Of a DNA stretch of 59,559 nucleotides, positions 42,747 through 51,927 are shown one piece after another (the stretch's first letter is position 1; the number at the start of each line of letters is the position of its first letter). The stretch lies in NCBI GenBank assembly GCA_002342585.1, contig DDQG01000005.1, forward strand, positions 1 through 59,559. The letters run 5' to 3'. Under the pieces are notes generated by a model. It saw only the letters and a list, made by a program, of their open reading frames with translations. It was not told where the DNA came from and searched no databases. The stretch is from Prevotellaceae bacterium UBA2448 (GTDB lineage: Bacteria > Bacteroidota > Bacteroidia > Bacteroidales > Bacteroidaceae). The position numbers and the translations under genes are program-made.

Positions 42747-45549
42747 TCAGCAAAACGAAATACGGATTGAGGGTGCGAGAGTTCACAACCTAAAGGACGT
42801 GGACGTAACCATTCCGCGCAACAGCCTGACCGTGATTACGGGTCTGAGCGGCAGCGGAAAGTCATCTCTTGCCTTCGACACACTCTTTGCAGAGGGGCAG
42901 CGCCGCTATATCGAGACGTTTTCTGCCTACGTAAGGAATTTCCTTGGAAACATAGAGCGCCCCGACGTGGATAAGATAACGGGTCTGTCACCTGTAATCA
43001 GTATAGAACAGAAGACGGTAAACAAGAATCCGCGTTCGACGGTGGGTACGGTTACGGAGATTTACGATTACCTGCGACTGCTCTTTGCCCGTGCCGGTGA
43101 GGCTTTCAGTTATGTTACGGGCGAGAAGATGGTGAAATACACCGAGGAGCAGATTCAGCAGCTTATTCTGGATAATTACGACGGCAAGCGCATCTATATT
43201 CTTGCTCCGATGGTCAGAAGCCGTAAGGGCCACTATCGCGAACTATTCGAGAATATTCAGAAGAAGGGGTTCCTCTGGGCACGTGTCGATGGTGAGATTG
43301 TGGAGGTGACGCCCGGCATGAAAGTGGACCGATATAAGACTCACAATATTGAGGTGGTTGTGGATAAACTGGCTGTGAACAGTAAGGACGGGGAACGCCT
43401 GAAGAAGAGTCTGGAACAGGCTATGAAGATGGGTGAGGGTCAGATTATGGTTGCCGAACAGGGGAGCGAGGAACTGAAGTACTACTCGAAGCAGCTGATG
43501 TGTCCGACGACAGGACTCTGCTATCACGAACCGGCTCCGAACAACTTCTCGTTCAATTCGCCACAGGGTGCCTGCCCGCATTGCAAAGGACTGGGCATGG
43601 TGAGTCTGATTGACGAGGACAAGATTATTCCCGACCGCAATCTGTCGGTGGCTGAGGGTGCTTTGGCTCCACTCGGAAAGATGAAGAAGGCGTTTATCTT
43701 CTGGCAGATAGAGGCTGTGCTGGCGGCTCACGATTACGACCTGAACACTCCGATAAAGGATATGGACGACGATGCTATACGGGAGATAATCTACGGGCGT
43801 CAGGAGCGCATCTGCATCAAGGCTGAACTCATTCATACCAGCAGCGATTACTATACAGAATACGAAGGACTGGCGCGATATATTCGTCAGTTGCGCGATG
43901 CTGAGACTTCCGCTTCGGCACAGAAATGGGCTGATTCGTTCGACAGCGTTACGGAGTGTCCGCTCTGTCATGGTGCACGCCTGAATCAGGAGGCTCTCAA
44001 CTTCCGCATCGACGGAAAGAATATCTACGAACTCTCGTGCATGGACCTGAAGACCCTGTACGAATGGACTCAGAGTGTGGAGAGCCGTCTCACCGGCAAA
44101 CAGAAAGCTGTGGCTTCGGAAATCATTAAGGAGATTCGTTCGCGACTGGAATTTCTGCTTAATGTCGGACTCGACTACCTGTCGCTCGGGCGCAGTAGCG
44201 TGAGTCTGTCGGGCGGCGAGAGTCAGCGCATACGTCTTGCCACTCAGATTGGCGCAAAACTCGTGAACGTGCTGTACATCCTCGACGAACCGAGCATCGG
44301 ACTGCATCAGAGGGATAACGACCGGCTCATACAGTCGCTCAAGACCCTGCGCGACGAAGGAAACAGCGTGGTGGTTGTGGAACACGACAAGGATATGATG
44401 CTTAATTCCGACTACATCATCGACATGGGACCGAAGGCGGGCAGAAACGGTGGCGAGGTGATGTTCCAAGGCAAACCGCAGGACCTGCTGAAGACCCATT
44501 CGCTCACGGCTCAGTATCTGAACGGTGAGAAGACAATTCCTGTTCCGGAGCGGCGCCGTAAGGGCAACGGCAAGAGCATTGTGCTTCATGGGGCAAAGGG
44601 TAATAACCTAAAAAATGTGACTGTGGAATTTCCGCTCGGACGACTCATTGTCGTTACGGGTGTGAGTGGCAGCGGAAAATCTACTCTTATAAACGAAACC
44701 CTGCAACCCATACTGTCGCAGACCTTCTACCGTTCGCTGAAAGACCCTCTGGAGTACGAAAGTATCGAGGGTGTGGAGAATATCGACAAGGTGGTCAGTG
44801 TGGACCAGAGTCCGCTGGGTCGCACCCCGCGTTCCAATCCCGCTACCTACACAGGCGTGTTCACCGACATCCGAAACCTCTTCATCGAGATGCCGGAGGC
44901 GAAGATTCGCGGTTACAAGCCCGGTCGCTTCTCGTTCAATGTGAAGGGCGGACGCTGCGAAACCTGTGGAGGAAACGGCTACAAGACTATCGCCATGAAC
45001 TTCCTGCCCGACGTACTTGTGCCTTGTGAGGAGTGTCGCGGAAAGCGTTACAACCGTGAAACTCTGGAGGTGCGTTTCCGAGGAAAGAGTATTGCCGACG
45101 TGCTCGACATGACAATAAACCAGGCTGTGGAGTTTTTCGAAAATCAGCCGCAGATTCTCACTAAGATAAAGACCATTCAGGACGTCGGTTTGGGCTACAT
45201 AAAACTGGGTCAGCCTTCTACCACTTTGTCGGGCGGTGAGAGTCAGCGCGTGAAACTGGCTACCGAACTGTCGAAGCGCGACACGGGCAAGACCCTTTAT
45301 ATCCTCGACGAACCGACAACCGGTCTGCACTTCGAGGACATCCGCATACTGATGGATGTGCTCACACGTCTTGTCGATAAAGGCAATACGGTTATAATCA
45401 TCGAACACAATCTTGATGTAATCAATCAGGCTGACTACATCATCGACATGGGACCTGAAGGCGGAGCTGCCGGCGGCACCGTCGTCGTCACCGGAACTCC
45501 CGAAGAAGTCAAACTGTCAAAGAAGGGAATCACTTCCAAGTTTTTGTAA
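42715..45549 (+). CDS. uvrA: Excinuclease ABC subunit UvrA
   Basis: The damage-recognition ATPase of nucleotide excision repair, 944 residues. Two ABC modules are visible with Walker A motifs GLSGSGKSSLAFD and GVSGSGKSTLINE, two LSGGESQR signatures, and zinc-finger Cys pairs (CPHC, CPLC, CETC ... CEEC). The start may be ATG 42715 or ATG 42727; both lie inside the upstream gene, so translation is coupled. Confidence 0.97.
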   Translation: MKKQMETQTTNQQNEIRIEGARVHNLKDVDVTIPRNSLTVITGLSGSGKSSLAFDTLFAEGQRRYIETFSAYVRNFLGNIERPDVDKITGLSPVISIEQKTVNKNPRSTVGTVTEIYDYLRLLFARAGEAFSYVTGEKMVKYTEEQIQQLILDNYDGKRIYILAPMVRSRKGHYRELFENIQKKGFLWARVDGEIVEVTPGMKVDRYKTHNIEVVVDKLAVNSKDGERLKKSLEQAMKMGEGQIMVAEQGSEELKYYSKQLMCPTTGLCYHEPAPNNFSFNSPQGACPHCKGLGMVSLIDEDKIIPDRNLSVAEGALAPLGKMKKAFIFWQIEAVLAAHDYDLNTPIKDMDDDAIREIIYGRQERICIKAELIHTSSDYYTEYEGLARYIRQLRDAETSASAQKWADSFDSVTECPLCHGARLNQEALNFRIDGKNIYELSCMDLKTLYEWTQSVESRLTGKQKAVASEIIKEIRSRLEFLLNVGLDYLSLGRSSVSLSGGESQRIRLATQIGAKLVNVLYILDEPSIGLHQRDNDRLIQSLKTLRDEGNSVVVVEHDKDMMLNSDYIIDMGPKAGRNGGEVMFQGKPQDLLKTHSLTAQYLNGEKTIPVPERRRKGNGKSIVLHGAKGNNLKNVTVEFPLGRLIVVTGVSGSGKSTLINETLQPILSQTFYRSLKDPLEYESIEGVENIDKVVSVDQSPLGRTPRSNPATYTGVFTDIRNLFIEMPEAKIRGYKPGRFSFNVKGGRCETCGGNGYKTIAMNFLPDVLVPCEECRGKRYNRETLEVRFRGKSIADVLDMTINQAVEFFENQPQILTKIKTIQDVGLGYIKLGQPSTTLSGGESQRVKLATELSKRDTGKTLYILDEPTTGLHFEDIRILMDVLTRLVDKGNTVIIIEHNLDVINQADYIIDMGPEGGAAGGTVVVTGTPEEVKLSKKGITSKFL

Positions 45550-45570
45550 ATAGCGTCGTACTATGAAAAA

Positions 45571-45603
45571 AATAATGAGAAGCGAAATCCGCTTCTCATT
45601 ATT
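45571..45603. terminator. Bidirectional terminator between uvrA and trpB2
   Basis: Perfect 14-bp arms (45571-45584 and 45590-45603, GAGAAGCG core) around AAATC, with A/T-rich flanks, between convergent genes. Confidence 0.8.
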
Positions 45604-45625
45604 TATTAATATATTTCGAGAAAAA

Positions 45626-46993
45626 TTACACGTACTTCTCGATTTTCTTGAGATTTTCGGCAACGTCTTCGTCGGTGAACTCGTAGTTCTGGAGCGAACC
45701 AGAGAGGTATTGGTCGTAGGCTGCCATGTCGATGAGTCCGTGACCTGAGAGGTTGAAGAGGATTACCTTTTCTTCGCCTGTCTCCTTGCACTTCTTTGCT
45801 TCGTTGATGGTTGCTGCGATGGCGTGGCAACTTTCCGGTGCTGGGATGATGCCTTCTGCCTTTGCGAAGAGTGTGCCTGCCTCGAACGATTCGAGTTGCT
45901 TGATGTCAACTGCTTCCATCAGCTTGTCCTTGAGCAACTGGCTTACGATGACACCTGCACCGTGGTAGCGGAGTCCGCCTGCGTGGATGTTAGCTGGCAT
46001 GAAATTGTGTCCCAAGGTGTACATAGGAAGCAGCGGAGTATAGCCTGCTACGTCACCGAAGTCGTACTGGAATACTCCGTGGGTGAGCTTCGGACAACTG
46101 GCTGGTTCTGCAGCGATAAAACGGGTCTTCTTTCCTTCGAGAATGTTGTGACGCATGAATGGGAAGGAGATGCCTCCGAAGTTTGAACCGCCACCGAAAC
46201 AGCCGATTACGATGTCGGGGTATTCACCTGCCTTCTGCATCTGCTTTTCAGCCTCAAGACCGATGACAGTCTGGTGGAGGGTTACGTGGCTGAGCACAGA
46301 ACCGAGTGTGTATTTGCAGTTCGGAGTGCTCATGGCGAGTTCGATAGCCTCTGAAATGGCTGTACCGAGCGAACCCTGGTTGTTCGGATCGTCGGTCAGA
46401 ATCTTGCGTCCTGCCTTTGTTGACATAGAAGGCGAAGCAGTCACCTGTGCTCCGTATGTCTGCATGATGCTGCGACGGTATGGCTTCTGGTTGTAGGAGA
46501 TTTTCACCTGATAAACGGCTGCTTCGAGTCCGAACACCTTAGCTGCGTAGCTGAGGGCTGCTCCCCACTGGCCGGCACCTGTCTCGGTAGTGATGTTTGT
46601 CACGCCCTGCTTCTTGCAGTAGTATGCCTGAGCCAGAGCCGAGTTGAGTTTGTGGCTGCCTACAGGCGATACGCTTTCGTTCTTGAAATAGATGTGGGCA
46701 GGAGTGCCGAGTGCCTCCTCAAGTCCGTAAGCACGAACAAGTGGGGTAGAGCGGTAGTATTTGTACATGTCGCGCACTTCCTCAGGAATGTCAATCCAAG
46801 CATGTTCCTGGTCGAGTTCCTGACGACAGAGTTCCTCTGCGAACACAGGGAAGAGGTCTTCCGGTTTCAGCGCTTCTTTTGTAACTGGGTTGAGTGGAGG
46901 CATTGGCTTGTTGACCATGTCTGCCTGAATGTTGTACCACTGGCGTGGAATTTCGTCTTCCGAAAGGAAAAATCGTTTCTGTTTTGTACTCAT
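45626..46993 (-). CDS. TrpB-like tryptophan synthase beta chain (TrpB2 type)
   Basis: A 455-residue PLP enzyme that joins indole or a related acceptor with serine. The PLP lysine is in PVGSHKLNSALAQA; the phosphate loop is CFGGGSNFGG; ETGAGQWG precedes the active site. The N-terminal extension of about 60 residues and the total length match the TrpB2 subfamily. No trpA or other trp genes are near, so it acts alone, perhaps salvaging indole. A -7 box lies at 47032-47040. Confidence 0.9.
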   Translation of the reverse strand: MSTKQKRFFLSEDEIPRQWYNIQADMVNKPMPPLNPVTKEALKPEDLFPVFAEELCRQELDQEHAWIDIPEEVRDMYKYYRSTPLVRAYGLEEALGTPAHIYFKNESVSPVGSHKLNSALAQAYYCKKQGVTNITTETGAGQWGAALSYAAKVFGLEAAVYQVKISYNQKPYRRSIMQTYGAQVTASPSMSTKAGRKILTDDPNNQGSLGTAISEAIELAMSTPNCKYTLGSVLSHVTLHQTVIGLEAEKQMQKAGEYPDIVIGCFGGGSNFGGISFPFMRHNILEGKKTRFIAAEPASCPKLTHGVFQYDFGDVAGYTPLLPMYTLGHNFMPANIHAGGLRYHGAGVIVSQLLKDKLMEAVDIKQLESFEAGTLFAKAEGIIPAPESCHAIAATINEAKKCKETGEEKVILFNLSGHGLIDMAAYDQYLSGSLQNYEFTDEDVAENLKKIEKYV

Positions 46994-47031
46994 AGTTTAT
47001 TATATGATTATGATAAAATTCTATTTCGCCG

Positions 47032-47040
47032 ACAAAGGTA
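47032..47040 (-). promoter_or_regulatory. Promoter -7 box for the TrpB2 gene
   Basis: TACCTTTGT on the minus strand, about 40 nt before the ATG at 46993. Confidence 0.5.
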
Positions 47041-47074
47041 ATTATTTATTTTTTTTCTTATGTCGTTATTTAGT

Positions 47075-47085
47075 TATAAATTTGC
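47075..47085 (+). promoter_or_regulatory. Promoter -7 box for mutS2
   Basis: TATAAATTTGC contains the consensus TAAATTTGC. It lies downstream of the ATG at 47060 and so decides for a later start. Confidence 0.65.
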
Positions 47086-47104
47086 AATGTTTTTAAGAAA
47101 GGCA

Positions 47105-49621
47105 ATGATATACCCAAAGAATTTCGAGCAGAAAATCGGTTTCGACAAAGTCCGCGAACTCTTGTCGGAGGCTTGTCTGTGTGAATTGGGTCGGGAACGG
47201 ATAGGGCAGATGGAGATGATGACCGATGCGGCAGAGATAAAGCGCTGCGTGGGACAGACGATGGAGATGGTGAAGGTGATGCAGGAGGAAGAGTTTCCGA
47301 GCCAGAATTTCTTTGACGTGCGCAGTGCCTTGAAACACATCCGCATTGAGAACACTTTCCTCGATGTGCAGCAGTTGTTCGATTTGCAGCGCTCGCTCCA
47401 GACCATCATGCTCATTGTGGCTTTCCTACGAAAAACCGACAATGGCGAGGAGGCTGTGGAGGACGAGAACGTTGTGTATAAGTACCCCTTGCTTCATGCC
47501 TTGAGCGACGGCATAGTGACCTATCCGGGACTCGTGAAGCGCATTGATCAGATTCTTGACAAGTTCGGAAACGTAAAAGATTCTGCTTCGCCTGCACTGG
47601 CAAGCATACGTCGCGAACTGGCACAGACCGCCGGCAGCATTTCGCGCATCCTTTCAGGCATTATGAAGTCGGCAAAGAGCGAAGGACTCGTGGATAAGGA
47701 CATTGCTCCTACGCTGCGCGACGGACGCCTCGTGATTCCTGTGGCTCCTGCCATGAAGAGGAAAATTCGCGGCATCGTGCATGACGAGTCCGACACAGGG
47801 CGCACCGTTTACATAGAACCGGCAGAGGTGGTTGAAGCAAACAACCGCATACGCGAGCTGGAGGCTGACGAGCGCCATGAGATAAAACGCATCCTGCTGG
47901 AGTTTACCGATTCCATTCGTCCCGAGGTGAACGAAATCCTTTATAGCTACGAATTTCTTGCCGACATCGATTTCATCATCTCTAAGGCAAGGTTCGCACG
48001 TCGCACAGACAGTTTGCAACCCACCATTTCCGACAAACAGCACATCGACTGGAGCATTGCCGTGCATCCGCTCCTGCAGATGAAACTCAAGGCGGAGGGC
48101 AAGAAAGTGGTGCCGCTCGACATCCTGCTGAACAGTCAGAACCGCATACTGCTCATCTCTGGACCGAATGCAGGAGGTAAGTCGGTATGCCTGAAAACCG
48201 TCGGACTCCTACAGTATATGCTGCAGTGCGGATTGCCAGTGCCGATGGCAAAGAGCAGTGTGGCTGGCATCTTCAGCAACATTTTTATCGACATAGGCGA
48301 CGAACAGTCGATTGAAGACGACCTCTCCACGTATTCTTCACATCTTTATAATATGAAATACATGATGAAGAATGCTGACGGACGTTCGCTCATACTCATT
48401 GACGAATTCGGAGGCGGCACAGAACCGCAAATCGGTGGCGCTATTGCTGAGGCGGTGCTGAAACGTTTCAATCAGCACAAGGCTTTCGGAGTAATCACCA
48501 CCCACTATCAGAACCTGAAACTTCTGGCACAGAATACCGACGGAATAGTGAATGGTGCCATGCTGTACGACCGTCAGCAGATGCAACCGCTATTCCAACT
48601 TCAGATTGGCAACCCGGGCAGTTCGTTTGCCGTGGAGATTGCTCGTAAGATTGGTCTGCCCGAGGATGTGATTGCTGACGCTTCGGAAATCGTTGGCAAG
48701 GATTATATCAATTCTGACAAATACCTGCAGGACATTGTTCGCGATAAACGTTACTGGGAACAGAAACGTCAGGTCATCCACTCGCAGGAGAAACAGATGG
48801 ATCAGACCATCGAACGCTACGAACAGGAGGTGGGCAAGTTGCAACAGCAGAAGCGCGAAATCATTGCGAAGGCAAAGGCTGAGGCTGAGGAACTTCTGCA
48901 AAAAGCAAATGCTCGCATCGAACAGACCATTCGCGAGATAAAAGAAGCGCAGGCGGAGAAGGAACGTACCCGTTCTATCCGCAAACAGCATACGGAATTC
49001 AAGGAAGAACTGCTTTCCATCGACGAGGCTGCAATGGAAGAACGCATACAGCGCCAGATGGAAAAGATAAAACGCAGAAAAGAGAAGAAGGGCGAGGCTA
49101 AGGCTCAGAAAAGTACTGCGGCTAAATCAGCTGCTGCCCCTGTGCAGAAAACCGAGGAACGACCGCTTGTCGTTGGCGATTATGCCCGAATAAAGGGAAC
49201 TGCGACGGCGGGACTCGTCAAAAAAATCTCTGCCAAGGAAGTCCAGATAGCTTTTGGTTCAGTAATTACCAATGTAAGTCTCGACCGTCTTGAACCAGCC
49301 AAGGCTCCGAAGGAAAAACCTCGTGCTGCCACGTTCATTTCTGCTCAGACAAGAGACGAAATAAGAAGCAAGACTCTGCGTTTCTCACAGGACATTGACG
49401 TGAGAGGTATGCGTGGCGATGAGGCTTTGCAAACCATCACTTCGTACATCGACGATGCTATTGTGGCGAACGTAAGCAGCGTGCGCATCCTGCACGGAAC
49501 CGGCAACGGCATTCTGAAAACTCTCATCCGCGATTATCTGGCTACCGTATCCGCCGTGACCGATTTCCACGACGAACACATACAGTTGGGCGGTGCCGGA
49601 ATTACCATCGTGGAATTCTGA
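47105..49621 (+). CDS. mutS2: Endonuclease MutS2
   Basis: A MutS paralogue that rescues collided ribosomes or suppresses recombination, depending on the species. The 838-residue protein has the core/clamp region, the ATPase with Walker A GPNAGGKSVCLKTVG and ILIDEFGGGTEP, a Gln/Lys-rich coiled coil (about residues 510-620), and a C-terminal Smr nuclease domain with DVRGMRG and LHGTGNGIL. The ATG at 47105 is chosen because a promoter box at 47075-47085 lies upstream; earlier ATGs at 47060 and 47087 are less likely. Confidence 0.94.
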   Translation: MIYPKNFEQKIGFDKVRELLSEACLCELGRERIGQMEMMTDAAEIKRCVGQTMEMVKVMQEEEFPSQNFFDVRSALKHIRIENTFLDVQQLFDLQRSLQTIMLIVAFLRKTDNGEEAVEDENVVYKYPLLHALSDGIVTYPGLVKRIDQILDKFGNVKDSASPALASIRRELAQTAGSISRILSGIMKSAKSEGLVDKDIAPTLRDGRLVIPVAPAMKRKIRGIVHDESDTGRTVYIEPAEVVEANNRIRELEADERHEIKRILLEFTDSIRPEVNEILYSYEFLADIDFIISKARFARRTDSLQPTISDKQHIDWSIAVHPLLQMKLKAEGKKVVPLDILLNSQNRILLISGPNAGGKSVCLKTVGLLQYMLQCGLPVPMAKSSVAGIFSNIFIDIGDEQSIEDDLSTYSSHLYNMKYMMKNADGRSLILIDEFGGGTEPQIGGAIAEAVLKRFNQHKAFGVITTHYQNLKLLAQNTDGIVNGAMLYDRQQMQPLFQLQIGNPGSSFAVEIARKIGLPEDVIADASEIVGKDYINSDKYLQDIVRDKRYWEQKRQVIHSQEKQMDQTIERYEQEVGKLQQQKREIIAKAKAEAEELLQKANARIEQTIREIKEAQAEKERTRSIRKQHTEFKEELLSIDEAAMEERIQRQMEKIKRRKEKKGEAKAQKSTAAKSAAAPVQKTEERPLVVGDYARIKGTATAGLVKKISAKEVQIAFGSVITNVSLDRLEPAKAPKEKPRAATFISAQTRDEIRSKTLRFSQDIDVRGMRGDEALQTITSYIDDAIVANVSSVRILHGTGNGILKTLIRDYLATVSAVTDFHDEHIQLGGAGITIVEF

Positions 49622-49677
49622 TAAAGATAATATGAAGTTAAATAGGAAGTTATATTGAAGTAAAATAGGAAGTTAAA

Positions 49678-50970
49678 ATGGACAAATCTAAGATTATATT
49701 ATTGTGTTCTTCGCTTTTCTTCTTCACAGCCGCAATGGCTCAAGTAGCAAAGGTGGCAAAGACAGCTAAAGATGTAAAGGACGTAAAGGAAACTCAAGAT
49801 GTGGTTGCACCCAAGCTTGCACCTACTACATATCCAGTAATGGAAGTTTCGACAGATGAAATCGACATCATGATTGACAACATGAAGTACAAGGAAGCTG
49901 GCGATAAACTAAAGAAGAACATCACTCAGGCTAAGCGACGCCGTAAGGACACTTCTGTTATGGACGCACAACTGGAACGCTGCAATAGGGGAGTGCAGGC
50001 TCTTCGAGGCACTGACCATGTAGTGGTTGTCGATTCTGTCGTTGTTGACAAACAGACTTTCCTTGCAGCATATAGTATTTCCGATGAGATGGGTAAGGTG
50101 GCGATGACCAACAAGGGACGTACAACTGAGTTTACTACTCAACTGGGAAATAAAGTCTATGCCTCAGAACCGGATAAGGAGTCGCTGCAACTTTACACTT
50201 ACTATCTGGAGAATGGTCGCCGCACAGAGAAGAAACTCGTTGAGGGACTGGACGTAGATGGTGACATAAACTATCCTTTCCTTATGTCCGACGGCAGCAC
50301 ATTGTATTTTGCAGCACGTTCGTCGGAAGGTTTAGGAAACTACGACCTCTACATCACCCGTTACGATTACGACGAAGACAAGTATTATCGTGCAGAGTCT
50401 TTGGGCTTTCCATACAACTCTTATGCAAACGACTATATGATGGTTGTAGATGAAGACCGCCACATCGGTTGGTTTGCATCTGACAGGTATCAGCCAGAAG
50501 GTAAGGTTTGTATCTATACGTTTATTCCTAACAGTTCGCGACATCCGTACGATTATGAGAATGACCCGCTTGCTGAGATTATCACGGCTGCAAAACTCCG
50601 TCCTATCAAAGCTACATGGACAAAGGAAAATGAGGCTGCTCGCCAACAGACTCTGATGACTCTCAAGAAGGCGAGCCAGTCAGATAAACAACAGACAAAT
50701 TATGAGTTTACACTCGTTATAAACGACCAGAAAACATACCACTTCTACCGAGATTTCCGTTCGCCTCAGGCAAAGCTTCAGTGCAAGGAATGGATGGACA
50801 AATCTGCACAACTAAAGGAAGTAGGCAAGAAACTGCAAACACAGCGAGATTCATATCGCAAGAGTAAAGGAAATAAAGAACAACTGCTGAAACTCGAACA
50901 GCAATATGAACGCCTTCTGCAAGAAACTGCTGAAGCAGAAAAACTCACCCGCAACCTAGAATTGCAATAA
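49678..50970 (+). CDS. Exported protein with a PD40-like beta-propeller segment
   Basis: A 430-residue protein with a signal peptide ending AAMAQ, a Lys/Asp-rich repeat (VAKVAKTAKDVKDVKETQ), a helical region, then a WD40-like/PD40-like part (YPFLMSDGSTLYFAARSSEGLGNYDLYIT, IGWFASDRYQPEG) and a C-terminal coiled coil. Such segments occur in OmpA-like and type IX secretion proteins, but no OmpA domain is seen here. The short leader contains two copies of AGGAAGTTA-type repeats. Function unknown. Confidence 0.7.
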   Translation: MDKSKIILLCSSLFFFTAAMAQVAKVAKTAKDVKDVKETQDVVAPKLAPTTYPVMEVSTDEIDIMIDNMKYKEAGDKLKKNITQAKRRRKDTSVMDAQLERCNRGVQALRGTDHVVVVDSVVVDKQTFLAAYSISDEMGKVAMTNKGRTTEFTTQLGNKVYASEPDKESLQLYTYYLENGRRTEKKLVEGLDVDGDINYPFLMSDGSTLYFAARSSEGLGNYDLYITRYDYDEDKYYRAESLGFPYNSYANDYMMVVDEDRHIGWFASDRYQPEGKVCIYTFIPNSSRHPYDYENDPLAEIITAAKLRPIKATWTKENEAARQQTLMTLKKASQSDKQQTNYEFTLVINDQKTYHFYRDFRSPQAKLQCKEWMDKSAQLKEVGKKLQTQRDSYRKSKGNKEQLLKLEQQYERLLQETAEAEKLTRNLELQ

Positions 50971-51030
50971 TCGTTCACCGTTCACCTTTCAATTCTTAAT
51001 TTTCAATTTTCAATTTTCAACTCTCAACTA

Positions 51031-51915
51031 ATGTCCCCCTTTCCTCCATCAGAACTAATCATAAACGAAGACGGCTCTGTATTCCATCTTCATCTGCGCC
51101 CCGAACAACTGGCTGATAAGGTTATCCTCGTTGGTGACCCGGGCAGAGTTGCTACCGTTGCAGCACATTTCGATTCAAAAGAATGTGAAGTGTCGAGCCG
51201 CGAATTCCATTCCATAACCGGTTCATACAATGGAAAACGCATCACCGTGCTATCTACTGGCATCGGATGCGATAACATAGATATAGTGATGAACGAACTG
51301 GATGCTTTGGCAAACATTGATTTCACCACTCGTACCGAATTGCCCGAGCATCGCACTCTGACCATCGTGCGTATCGGCACTTGTGGAGGTATGCAGCCCG
51401 AAACTCCTATCGGCACATTTGTAGCATCGGTCAAGAGTATTGGTTTTGACGGATTGCTCAACTACTATGCAGGGCGCAATGATGTCTGTGACCTTGCATT
51501 AGAGGATGCTTTCAAACAGCATATGTCTTGGTCGCCGCTGAAACCTGCTCCATACGTGGCAAATGCTGATGCAGAACTGATTGATAGGGTAGCGGGCAAT
51601 GATATGGTTCGCGGTATAACTATTTCTTGCGGAGGATTCTATGGTCCTCAGGGCCGTCAGATTCGTCTCCGTATTCAAGACCCTGATCAGAATAAGAAGG
51701 TTGAGAGTTTCCGATATATCACACACGAAGGTGCAGAACTGAAGGTGTGCAATTTTGAGATGGAGTCGTCTGCCCTTGCCGGACTTTCGTCCCTTCTCGG
51801 ACATAAAGCTATGACCTGTTGTATGGTCATAGCTAATCGTTATGCCCAGGAGATGAATACAGAATACAAGAATACTATCGATACTCTTATTCAGTTGGTT
51901 TTGGAACGTATTTAA
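51031..51915 (+). CDS. Nucleoside phosphorylase (uridine phosphorylase-like)
   Basis: A 294-residue cytosolic enzyme of the PNP/UDP phosphorylase family that splits nucleosides with phosphate. Motifs: VGDPGRVATVAAHF near residue 33, IVRIGTCGGMQPE, and FEMESSALAGLSSLLGHKA. Base preference cannot be read. It is followed after 12 bp by mnmE. The leader has degenerate TTTTCAA repeats at 50990-51028. Confidence 0.88.
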   Translation: MSPFPPSELIINEDGSVFHLHLRPEQLADKVILVGDPGRVATVAAHFDSKECEVSSREFHSITGSYNGKRITVLSTGIGCDNIDIVMNELDALANIDFTTRTELPEHRTLTIVRIGTCGGMQPETPIGTFVASVKSIGFDGLLNYYAGRNDVCDLALEDAFKQHMSWSPLKPAPYVANADAELIDRVAGNDMVRGITISCGGFYGPQGRQIRLRIQDPDQNKKVESFRYITHEGAELKVCNFEMESSALAGLSSLLGHKAMTCCMVIANRYAQEMNTEYKNTIDTLIQLVLERI

Positions 51916-51927
51916 AAGTGCATTCGT

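Noticed and set aside
43243..44589. Long open frame (448 codons) on the minus strand inside uvrA
   Set aside because: It is the shadow of uvrA codon bias; no family motif, start context or promoter.
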